DNA of 64,000 nucleotides from Caulobacterales bacterium (lineage in GTDB: Bacteria; Pseudomonadota; Alphaproteobacteria; Caulobacterales; Caulobacteraceae), in the NCBI GenBank assembly GCA_016183935.1, contig JACPDR010000046.1, forward strand, positions 19,172-83,171. The letters are read 5' to 3'. Positions 57,417 through 64,000 of the stretch are shown one piece after another (within the stretch, counting starts at the first letter, position 1; every line of letters begins with the position of its first letter). A program made the translations under genes and the position numbers. Below the pieces are notes generated by a model. That model saw only the letters and a program-made list of their open reading frames with translations. It did not search any database and was not told the DNA's origin.

Positions 57417-58061
57417 TCACGTTTCGAGGAGCGCCCGCGCGCGCTGGAAGACGGCCTCGAACATCTCCGCCGTCAGCCGGCCGGTGTTCGTGTTGAGACG
57501 GGAGCAGTGATAGCTGTTGAGCAGCACATAGGGTCCGACCTCCGCCTGCGCCCCATGGCCCGCCGGCATGGCGCTGGCCGGTTTGCCGAGCGCCCTCAGC
57601 ACATTGCGGCGCGACACGTCGCCGAGCGTGAGGATCACCTTGAGCCGGGGCAGGGCGGCCAGTCGCGATTGCAGGAACGGCCGGCAGGTCGCCTCCTCGA
57701 TCGGCAGGGGCTTGTTGCCGGGCGGGGCGCAACGGACCGCATTGGTGATCATGCAGTCGACCAGCTCCAGATCATCCTCGCCGTTCGGATCGTAGCGGCC
57801 GCGCGCGAAGCCGGCCTTCTGCAGCGTCTCGTAGAGCAGCCAGCCGGCGTGGTCGCCGGTGAAGGGGCGGCCGGTGCGGTTCGCGCCGGTGCGGCCGGGC
57901 GCGAGGCCCGCGATCAGCAGCCGGGCCTCCGGATCGCCGAAGGACCGGACGGCCCCGTTGTGCCAGTCGGGATTCCGGCGGACGTTGTCGAGGCGGTACT
58001 CGACCAGTCGGGGACAGAGCGGGCAGTCGCGGGGCGCCTCGGGCGGATAGGGGGTGGTCAT
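57417..58061 (-). CDS. Family 5 (UDGb-type) uracil-DNA glycosylase
   Basis: This 214-residue enzyme has four cysteines for a 4Fe-4S cluster (CPLCPRL, DCMITNAVRC, EEATCRPF region). The UDGb motif A is GLAPGRTGANRTGRPFTGDHAGWLLYETL, and the C-terminal motif is LNSYHCSRLNTNTGRLT, where family 4 enzymes have HPS. Family 5 enzymes remove uracil and some deaminated purines from DNA. It is a stand-alone gene followed by a repeat-bearing spacer on its promoter side. Confidence 0.88.
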   Translation of the reverse strand: MTTPYPPEAPRDCPLCPRLVEYRLDNVRRNPDWHNGAVRSFGDPEARLLIAGLAPGRTGANRTGRPFTGDHAGWLLYETLQKAGFARGRYDPNGEDDLELVDCMITNAVRCAPPGNKPLPIEEATCRPFLQSRLAALPRLKVILTLGDVSRRNVLRALGKPASAMPAGHGAQAEVGPYVLLNSYHCSRLNTNTGRLTAEMFEAVFQRARALLET

Positions 58062-58110
58062 GACAGGGCTCTACCGTTCCGTTCCTTGCCGCGAAAGCTA
58101 CCCAGCGTAT

Positions 58111-58243
58111 CGTCATCCTCGGGCTCGACCCGAGGATCAGACCATCCGGTGCGCGGTGCATCGCGATTTCCACGCCATCAGGGCCGCCACGAACGCACAG
58201 CCTGAGGCCGCCTCTGATCCTCGGGTCAAGCCCGAGGATGACG
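58111..58243. repeat. 31-base inverted repeat with 71-base spacer
   Basis: The arms at 58111-58141 and 58213-58243 are reverse complements with one mismatch. Each arm is itself nearly palindromic around CCTCGGG...CCCGAGG. The element fills most of the spacer 58062-58276 between the divergent starts/stops of the glycosylase and NYN genes. It resembles the hairpin repeats common in alphaproteobacterial intergenic DNA. Confidence 0.75.
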
Positions 58244-58276
58244 GCGGAGAGGTTGAATGTGGCGGGGATCAGACTC

Positions 58277-58813
58277 TCAGGATGTCTTCGGCCGACCGAT
58301 CTCCGGCAGCAAATCCTGCAATTCGACGAACGCATCCGCCTGCCGCCTCAGTTCGTCGGCGATCTGGGGCGGCTGGCTCTTCATCGTCGAGACGACGGTG
58401 ACCCTCACGCCGCGCGCCTGCACCGCCCCGACCAGCCGGCGGAAGTCGCCGTCGCCGCTGAACAGCACCATGTGATCGACGCGCGGGGTCAGCTCCAGCA
58501 TGTCGACGGCGATCTCGATGTCCATATTGCCCTTGATCCGGGAGTGGCCCTGGGCGTCGGTGAAGCGCCTGGCCGGCTTGGTCACCACGGTGAAGCCGTT
58601 GTAGTCGAGCCAGTCGACCAAGGGCTTGATCGGCGAGAATTCCTCACCCTCGATCACGGCGGTGTAATAATAGGCGCGAACCAGAACGCTTTTCGCGCGA
58701 TACATCTCCAGCAGCCGGCTGAAATCGAGGTCGGCGTTCAGCGCCTTGGCGGCGGAATACAGGTTGGCCCCGTCGATAAACAGGGCGATGCGCTCGGTTG
58801 GACAAGGCGTCAT
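58277..58813 (-). CDS. NYN-domain (LabA/DUF88) protein
   Basis: This 178-residue protein has the PIN-like NYN fold: RIALFIDGANLYSAAKAL with the first acidic residue, KGNMDIEIAVDML with the second pair, and VLFSGDGDFRRLVGAVQARGVRVTVVS with the third. NYN proteins are predicted metal-dependent RNases. The start codon overlaps that of folK on the other strand (58811-58814), so the two genes share a tiny divergent junction and each promoter must lie in the other gene. Confidence 0.9.
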   Translation of the reverse strand: MTPCPTERIALFIDGANLYSAAKALNADLDFSRLLEMYRAKSVLVRAYYYTAVIEGEEFSPIKPLVDWLDYNGFTVVTKPARRFTDAQGHSRIKGNMDIEIAVDMLELTPRVDHMVLFSGDGDFRRLVGAVQARGVRVTVVSTMKSQPPQIADELRRQADAFVELQDLLPEIGRPKTS

Positions 58814-59372
58814 GGAAAGCGGCTCCGAGAATATGGATGTCCCGGTCGCCGTCGAAATAGACGGCGCCGTCGATCTGGACGACGCCGTCATCGTCGCGCT
58901 GGGATGCAATGACAAGGGGGCGTGGCGGGATTGCCGCGAGGCGCTGGAGGCGGCGCTGGCGCGGTTCCGGGCCGAAGGCGTCGATGTGGTGGCCCGTTCG
59001 TCGTGGTGGCGCTCGGCGGCCTGGCCAAATCCCGACGATCCGCCGTTCCTGAACGGGGTGGTCATCGTCCGCACCGCCCTCGGACCACATCAGTTGATGG
59101 CCGCGCTCGGGCGCATCGAGGAGGCGTTCGGCCGCCGGCGGGGCGCGGCGAAGGCGCCCCGCACCCTGGATCTGGATCTGATCGCCTACGGCCGGCTCAG
59201 CGGCGACCTCGACGGCCTGATCCTGCCGCATCCGAGGGCGGCCGGGCGGAAGTTCGTCATGGGACCGCTGGCCGAGATCGCGCCGGACTGGACGGATCCG
59301 ACCGGCGCCGGCGCGGCGGCGGACCTCGCGCGCATGGCCCGGATCGGCGCGGACGCGCACCCACAGGTCTGA
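58812..59372 (+). CDS. folK: 6-hydroxymethyl-7,8-dihydropterin pyrophosphokinase
   Basis: This 186-residue HPPK catalyses pyrophosphate transfer in folate synthesis. VIVALGCNDKGAW matches the N-terminal LGSN region. SSWWRSAAWPNPDDPPFLNGVVIV and the metal-binding PRTLDLDLIAYG (with both Asp) are diagnostic, and LPHPRAAGRKFVMGPLAEIAP closes the core. An alternative ATG at 58833 gives 179 residues. The N-terminal 20 residues before the core are extra. Confidence 0.93.
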   Translation: MESGSENMDVPVAVEIDGAVDLDDAVIVALGCNDKGAWRDCREALEAALARFRAEGVDVVARSSWWRSAAWPNPDDPPFLNGVVIVRTALGPHQLMAALGRIEEAFGRRRGAAKAPRTLDLDLIAYGRLSGDLDGLILPHPRAAGRKFVMGPLAEIAPDWTDPTGAGAAADLARMARIGADAHPQV

Positions 59373-59476
59373 GCCGCCTCCAGGAGTTCGCCTGTCAGGT
59401 TCGGTGGGTTGCCTCCCGAATGAACGCGGGTATTCCTGACTCCGGGGGCGTCACGGGGACGCCTGGGGGATATCCA

Positions 59477-59881
59477 ATGATCATCTGGTCCGGCTGGGGC
59501 TTTCTCGTCATCTTCTTCTTTCTGCTTGGCGCGCTGATCGGCCTGCCGGTCGGGGCGCTGTTCCCGACCGATCCGGACGCGTCCGCCGCCGCGACCCTGA
59601 TCGTCGGGGGTCTGGTCGCGGGCCTCTGTTCCTTCCTTTTCGCCCGCAAGATCGAGGGCGGGGAGGGGCGGGCCTTCATCGACGAGGCGACCCAGCAGCG
59701 CATCGTCGTCAAGCGGTCGGCGGGTTCGCTCTTCTTCATTCCGACCCGCTACTGGGCCTATGTCGCCCCGGTGTTGGCCATCGCCCTGGCTGGCGTTATG
59801 ATGATGCCCACGGCGACCGATACCGCCGCGGCGGCGCCCGTGGAGACGGCCCCGGCCGACGCTTCGGCGCCGGCGAACTGA
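59477..59881 (+). CDS. Small membrane protein of unknown function
   Basis: This 134-residue protein has two N-terminal hydrophobic helices (about 5-28 and 38-58), a soluble middle with [26 protein letters not shown], a third helix (about 93-110) and an Ala/Pro/Thr-rich tail. The FFIPxxYW phrase is typical of a small group of bacterial inner-membrane proteins with no known function. It sits between folK and rpoZ, with about 100 bases on either side. Confidence 0.78.
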   Translation: MIIWSGWGFLVIFFFLLGALIGLPVGALFPTDPDASAAATLIVGGLVAGLCSFLFARKIEGGEGRAFIDEATQQRIVVKRSAGSLFFIPTRYWAYVAPVLAIALAGVMMMPTATDTAAAAPVETAPADASAPAN

Positions 59882-59994
59882 CAGCACGGGCTTCGGCCCG
59901 CGCCGTTCCGCGCCTCATTCCCGCCCATGCGGCGTTGCACAATCGCGTCCAACCCTATATTTTGTGCGGTTCTCCCCCGCGCTCGAGGAATTTC

Positions 59995-60354
59995 ATGGCC
60001 CGCGTCACTGTCGAAGACTGCATCGAGAAGGTGCCGAACCGTTTCGGTCTGGTTCTGCTGGCCGGCCACCGCGCCCGCTCCATCGCCAACGGCGCGGCGC
60101 TGACGCTCGATCGCGACAACGACAAGAACCCGGTCGTGGCCCTGCGCGAACTGGCGGAAGACACCGTCAGCCCCGACGAGTTGCAGGAGAACATCATCGT
60201 CACCCTGCAACGGGTCGATGAGCGCACCGAAGCCGAGGACGAGGCCGAGGTCGTCGCCCTCCTGGCCGAACCGCAGCACATGAACATGGCGGAAGCCGAG
60301 CTGATCCGCGCGCTGCAGAGCGACCGCGACGGTGGACAGGAGGAACGATACTGA
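59995..60354 (+). CDS. rpoZ: RNA polymerase omega subunit
   Basis: This 119-residue protein has the omega signature [30 protein letters not shown], followed by [12 protein letters not shown] and an acidic, alphaproteobacterial-length C-terminal extension. It assists assembly of core RNA polymerase by binding beta-prime. As usual in this group it precedes the rel/spoT gene. Confidence 0.96.
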   Translation: MARVTVEDCIEKVPNRFGLVLLAGHRARSIANGAALTLDRDNDKNPVVALRELAEDTVSPDELQENIIVTLQRVDERTEAEDEAEVVALLAEPQHMNMAEAELIRALQSDRDGGQEERY

Positions 60355-60491
60355 CGGCTGAACCAGCCAACGGTATCACCATCCTGCCGGCGCGGACCTC
60401 GCAGCCCGCGCCGCCTCTGAAAGCTGCCAATCTCAATGACCCGGAGGGCGATCGTCCTCCGGTCGAAGGCCCCGAGCCCGTCAAGGCCCGG

Positions 60492-62648
60492 GTGCTGCGG
60501 CAATTCGAGCTGGTCGAGGCGGTCAAGGCCTATGACCCGACCGCCGACGAGGCGCTGCTCAATCGCGCCTATGTCTATGCGATGAAGATGCACGGCTCGC
60601 AGCTGCGGGCCTCGGGCGATCCCTATTTCGCCCATCCGATCCAGGTCGCCGGCATCCTGACCGACTACCGGCTCGACACGGCCACCATCGTCACCGCCCT
60701 GCTGCACGACGTGGTCGAGGACACCTCGGCCACCCGCGACGACATCGCCGGTATGTTCGGCGAGGAGATCGCCTCGCTGGTCGAGGGGGTCACCAAGCTG
60801 TCGCGCCTGGAACTCCAGGCCGAGCACACGCGCCAGGCCGAGAACCTGCGCAAATTCATCCTCGCCATCTCCAAGGACGTGCGCGTCCTGCTGGTCAAGC
60901 TGGCCGACCGTCTGCACAACATGCGGACGCTCAAATACGTCAAGCCGGAGAAACGCGAACGGATCAGCCGCGAGACGCTGGAGGTCTACGCGCCGCTGGG
61001 CCGCTCGATCGGCATCCACTCGATCGCCTCCGAGCTGGAAGAGCTGGCCTTCGAGCACCTGAACCCGACCGCCCGCACCGCCATCGAGCGCCGTCTCGAG
61101 GCGCTGAAGCTGGAGCACGGCCGGGCCATCGACGGCGTCTCGCGCGAGGTCGAGCGGGTGCTGGAGGAGGCGGGGGTGCACGCCCGCGTCTTCGGCCGGC
61201 AGAAGACGCCCTATTCGATCTGGCGCAAGCTGCAGCGCAAGTCGGTCGGCTTCTCGTCGCTGTCGGACATCTACGGCTTCCGGGTCATCGTCGAGGCCGA
61301 GGACGACTGCTACCGCGCCCTGGGCGTGATCCACCGGGCCTGGCCGATGGTGCCGGAGCGGTTCAAGGACTTCATCTCGACGCCCAAGTCGAACAACTAC
61401 CGCTCGCTGCACACGACCGTGGTCGGCCCATCCGGCCTGCGCATCGAGATGCAGATCCGCACCGACGCCATGGACCGCGTGGCCGAGGACGGGGTGGCGG
61501 CGCACTGGGCCTACAAGAACCAGTCCTACGGCTTCGACAAGGAGGCCATGGAGAAGGACGGCGGGCGCGATCCGCTGCAGAACCTGCGTCATCTCGTACA
61601 GGTCATCGAGCACGGCGAGGGCGGCGAGGACTGGGTCGAGCACGCCAAGCTCGAGATGTATCTCGACCAGGTGTTCGTGTTCACGCCCAAGGGGGCGCTG
61701 ATCACCCTGCCGCGCGGCGGGATGCCGCTGGACTTCGCCTACGCCGTGCACACCGAGGTCGGCGACACGGCGGTCGGGGCCAAGATCAACGGCGAGCTCA
61801 AGCCGATGCGGACCCAGCTCCAGAACGGCGACGTGGTCGAGATCATCCGCGGGGCCAAGCGCGAGATTCCGGTCGACTGGCGCTCGCTGACGGTGACCGG
61901 CCGGGCCCGCTCGGCCATCCGCCGCCACATCCGCACCTCCGAGCGCGGCGAGTTCCAGAAGCTGGGCCGGGCGACGCTGGAGCAGACCTTGTCGCGGGCC
62001 GGCAAGGCCGAGGCCGAGGTCACGCTGCGCCCGGCGCTGGAGCAACTGGGCTTCCCGAACGACGACGAGCTGTACGAGGCCGTCGGGCGCGGCCGGCAAT
62101 CGGCGGCGAAGATCGCCGAAATCCTGTTCCCCGCCCTGAAGGGACGCCTCAAGGCGGGTCCCGACCGCAAGCGCATCGGGGGCGACCAGGGCCGGCTGTT
62201 CGTGCGCGGCGGCGGGCTGACGCCGGGGGTCAGCGTCCATTTCGGCCGCTGCTGCTCGCCGGTGCCGGGCGACCGCATCGTCGGCATTCTCGAGCCCGAG
62301 GCCGGGCTGACGGTGCACACCATCGACTGCCAGCGGCTGGAGGAGTTCGCCGATGACGACTCGGTCTGGCAGGACCTGCAGTGGACGCCGCAGGCCGAGC
62401 AGGGGGCTGTCGCCTCGGCCCGCATCCGCGCCACCATCAAGAACGCGCCGGGCGTGCTGGGCCAGGTGGCGACGATCATCGGCGAGGCCGGCGGCAACAT
62501 CCTCAACCTGGTCATGAGCCACCGGCAGCAGGACTTCTTCGACGTCGACATCGACATGGAGGTCGAGGACGCCAAGCACGCCACCGCCATCATGGCGGCC
62601 CTGCGCACCAATCCGTCGGTCGACACGGTCGAGCGGGCGCGGGGCTGA
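60492..62648 (+). CDS. rel: Bifunctional (p)ppGpp synthetase/hydrolase
   Basis: This protein of about 718 residues makes and degrades (p)ppGpp. The HD hydrolase domain is intact (YFAHPIQVAGIL, LLHDVVEDT), as is the synthetase domain (RFKDFISTPKSNNYRSLHTTV, EMQIRT). TGS (VFVFTPKGALITLPRG), a zinc-finger-like GRCCSPVPGD and a C-terminal ACT domain follow. The GTG at 60492 is the first conventional start. The frame stays open to the rpoZ stop (about 47 codons, Pro/Ala-rich), so a non-standard upstream start coupled to rpoZ is possible. Confidence 0.95.
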   Translation: MLRQFELVEAVKAYDPTADEALLNRAYVYAMKMHGSQLRASGDPYFAHPIQVAGILTDYRLDTATIVTALLHDVVEDTSATRDDIAGMFGEEIASLVEGVTKLSRLELQAEHTRQAENLRKFILAISKDVRVLLVKLADRLHNMRTLKYVKPEKRERISRETLEVYAPLGRSIGIHSIASELEELAFEHLNPTARTAIERRLEALKLEHGRAIDGVSREVERVLEEAGVHARVFGRQKTPYSIWRKLQRKSVGFSSLSDIYGFRVIVEAEDDCYRALGVIHRAWPMVPERFKDFISTPKSNNYRSLHTTVVGPSGLRIEMQIRTDAMDRVAEDGVAAHWAYKNQSYGFDKEAMEKDGGRDPLQNLRHLVQVIEHGEGGEDWVEHAKLEMYLDQVFVFTPKGALITLPRGGMPLDFAYAVHTEVGDTAVGAKINGELKPMRTQLQNGDVVEIIRGAKREIPVDWRSLTVTGRARSAIRRHIRTSERGEFQKLGRATLEQTLSRAGKAEAEVTLRPALEQLGFPNDDELYEAVGRGRQSAAKIAEILFPALKGRLKAGPDRKRIGGDQGRLFVRGGGLTPGVSVHFGRCCSPVPGDRIVGILEPEAGLTVHTIDCQRLEEFADDDSVWQDLQWTPQAEQGAVASARIRATIKNAPGVLGQVATIIGEAGGNILNLVMSHRQQDFFDVDIDMEVEDAKHATAIMAALRTNPSVDTVERARG

Positions 62649-62750
62649 GGGCCGGCACGGTTCCAGGCTGCCGCCCGGGGCCGGTTCGCGCGTTCGGAGG
62701 CAAGGTTCAACATCACCCGCGGCTGGTCTCGCGGCGGTTCAAGGTTCGAG

Positions 62751-63575
62751 ATGACTCCGGAAGAACAGGAACGGGCCAATGCGGCGCAGCTGGCGTCGCC
62801 CTCCTATCGCATCGCCGCCATGGATCAGGACTTCCTGCTCAGCGACGCGCTGCGCGGGGTCCGTTTCCTGCTGGAGTACGAAAAGACCGAAAGCGCCCTT
62901 AGGGCCTGGGGCGTGCGCTCGACCCTGGTGGTGTTCGGCAGCGCGCGGGTCGGTGCGGACGGGGCCGGCCGGCATTCCTACTGGTACGAGGAGGCGCGCA
63001 AATTCGGCAAGCTGGCGTCCGAGCGGGGCGGGGCGATTCGCGGCGAGGTCGGCCAGCCGCGCGACAACGTCATCGCCACCGGCGGCGGGCCCGGCATCAT
63101 GCAGGCCGCCAACCAGGGGGCGTTCCAGGCCGGAGCGCCCTCGATAGGCTTCAACGTCACCCTGCCGCACGAGCAGTTTCCCAATCCGTGGTCGACGCCG
63201 GAGCTGACCTTCCAGTTCCACTATTTCGCCATGCGCAAGATGCACCTCGCCATGCGCGCCAACGCCCTGGTCGTCTTCCCGGGTGGGTTTGGGACATTGG
63301 ACGAACTATTTGAAATCCTGACCCTTCGCCAGACGGGTAAGGCGCCGGCGATCCCTATCGTCCTGTTCGACGAGGCCTATTGGCGCTCGGTCCTCCATTT
63401 CGAGGCGCTGATCGAGCACGGCATGGTCAAGGCGTCGGACATGGAGCTGTTCGCCTTCGCCGACGACGCCGAGGGCGTGTGGGCCGCGCTGCTCGCCGGC
63501 GGGCTCAAGCCGGGCGAGAGCATCGAGAAGCCGGCATTGTCCCACACCAAGCTGGCGGCTAAGCGGGACCTATGA
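62751..63575 (+). CDS. LOG family (lysine-decarboxylase-like) nucleotide phosphoribohydrolase
   Basis: This 274-residue protein has the LOG signature: [31 protein letters not shown], the catalytic region ending [39 protein letters not shown] with PGGFGTxDE. LOG proteins hydrolyse nucleoside 5'-monophosphates; plant homologues activate cytokinins. The enzyme is longer than minimal LOGs (about 190), with an extra N-terminal helix region. The stop overlaps the pyrE start (ATGA). Confidence 0.9.
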   Translation: MTPEEQERANAAQLASPSYRIAAMDQDFLLSDALRGVRFLLEYEKTESALRAWGVRSTLVVFGSARVGADGAGRHSYWYEEARKFGKLASERGGAIRGEVGQPRDNVIATGGGPGIMQAANQGAFQAGAPSIGFNVTLPHEQFPNPWSTPELTFQFHYFAMRKMHLAMRANALVVFPGGFGTLDELFEILTLRQTGKAPAIPIVLFDEAYWRSVLHFEALIEHGMVKASDMELFAFADDAEGVWAALLAGGLKPGESIEKPALSHTKLAAKRDL

Positions 63576-64000
63576 CCTCAGAAGACGTTCTCGACGAATT
63601 CCGCGACGCCGGCGCCCTGCGCGAAGGCCATTTCGTACTGTCCTCCGGCCTGCACAGCCCGGTCTTCCTGCAGAAGAACCTGGTGTTCATGGACGCGGGC
63701 CGGTGCGCCCGGCTGTGCAAGGCGCTGGCGGACAAGATCACCGCCGCCGTCGGCCCGGTCGACGTGGCGATCTCGCCCGCTGTCGGCGGCATCATTCCCG
63801 GCTATGAGACCGCCCGCTGGCTGGGCGTGCCCTCGATGTACGTCGAGCGCGAGGGCGGCGCGTTCAAACTGCGTCGCGGCTTCCATGTCGAGCCGGGCCA
63901 GAAGGTGGTCATGGTCGAGGACATCGTCACCACGGGCCTGAGTTCGCGCGAATGCATCGCGGCCATCCAGGCGGCCGGCGGCGACGTGGTCGCGGCGGCC
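63572..64000 (+). CDS. pyrE: Orotate phosphoribosyltransferase (5' part; runs off the window)
   Basis: The first 143 residues are visible. [23 protein letters not shown] begins the fold, [22 protein letters not shown] is typical, [20 protein letters not shown] carries the flexible loop, and [14 protein letters not shown] is the PRPP-binding motif. It joins orotate and PRPP to OMP in pyrimidine synthesis. It is coupled to the LOG gene, another nucleotide-metabolism enzyme. Confidence 0.93.
   Translation, partial: MTSEDVLDEFRDAGALREGHFVLSSGLHSPVFLQKNLVFMDAGRCARLCKALADKITAAVGPVDVAISPAVGGIIPGYETARWLGVPSMYVEREGGAFKLRRGFHVEPGQKVVMVEDIVTTGLSSRECIAAIQAAGGDVVAAA

Noticed and set aside
59955..62579. 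874-codon open frame antisense to rel
   Set aside because: Same antisense artefact; the sense frame has all Rel/SpoT domains.

Overview
The window is high-GC (roughly two thirds G+C), densely packed chromosomal DNA of an alphaproteobacterium. A CC0125/CC1285-type lipoprotein, a complete FixL-FixJ-FixK oxygen-sensing cluster, the NYN-folK-rpoZ-rel arrangement and many ATGA/GTGA gene overlaps suggest Caulobacterales, most likely Brevundimonas or a close relative. That placement is an inference from gene content; no marker rRNA is present. I saw no CRISPR array, intact phage or insertion sequence, and no gene-free stretch longer than 300 bases.

Region 1 (1-21500) looks like a low-oxygen and sulfur-stress island. 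fixL, fixJ and fixK sit together with a FixT-like single receiver domain whose phospho-acceptor position is Glu. Nine TTGA-N6-TCAA-like sites lie 40-76 bases upstream of start codons. In all nine the half-site nearer the gene reads TCAA. Likely targets are a histidine kinase, a flavodoxin-fold reductase, the lipoprotein/SDR pair, fixT, a host-attachment-family protein, an AMP-phosphorylase-like/PRPP-synthetase/P-type ATPase operon (the ATPase is frameshifted), a sulfide:quinone-oxidoreductase-like gene, a universal stress protein and a patatin. Divergent from the SQR-like gene is an operon of RND adaptor, RND pump, BigR/SqrR-like ArsR repressor and DUF302 protein. A perfect 7+7 palindrome overlaps its promoter.

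Region 2 (21500-31540) is metabolic: a QueD-like protein, a D-lactate-dehydrogenase-like flavoenzyme, a benzoylformate-decarboxylase-like ThDP enzyme, a divergent Crp-family regulator with a CRP-like palindrome between them, and an aldehyde dehydrogenase. A messy tRNA-Val flank follows, then a dicarboxylate symporter, an SDR/HxlR pair and a phosphoglycolate phosphatase.

Region 3 (31600-41540) holds glmU, an unknown low-GC gene wedged before rpiA, two tandem paralogous secreted proteins, glutathione reductase, a lone GAF protein and the aromatic genes: type II DAHP synthase, an ACT-less prephenate dehydratase and a chorismate mutase. Between the last two is a short ORF ending in a Tyr/Phe-rich run (YFYGFRY). 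Its codons are perfectly complementary, in two mutually exclusive ways, to the sequence just before the chorismate mutase start. This looks like an undescribed attenuator.

Region 4 (41600-64000) is mostly core housekeeping: two tiny proteins, dnaE, a GFA-type protein, a sterol-desaturase-like protein, two RNA methyltransferases, a glycosyltransferase, a TetR-led iron/haem-type ABC importer, a lytic transglycosylase, dapA, smpB, a family 5 uracil-DNA glycosylase, an NYN protein, folK, rpoZ, rel/spoT, a LOG protein and the start of pyrE. A dispersed repeat occurs once before dnaE and once after dapA.
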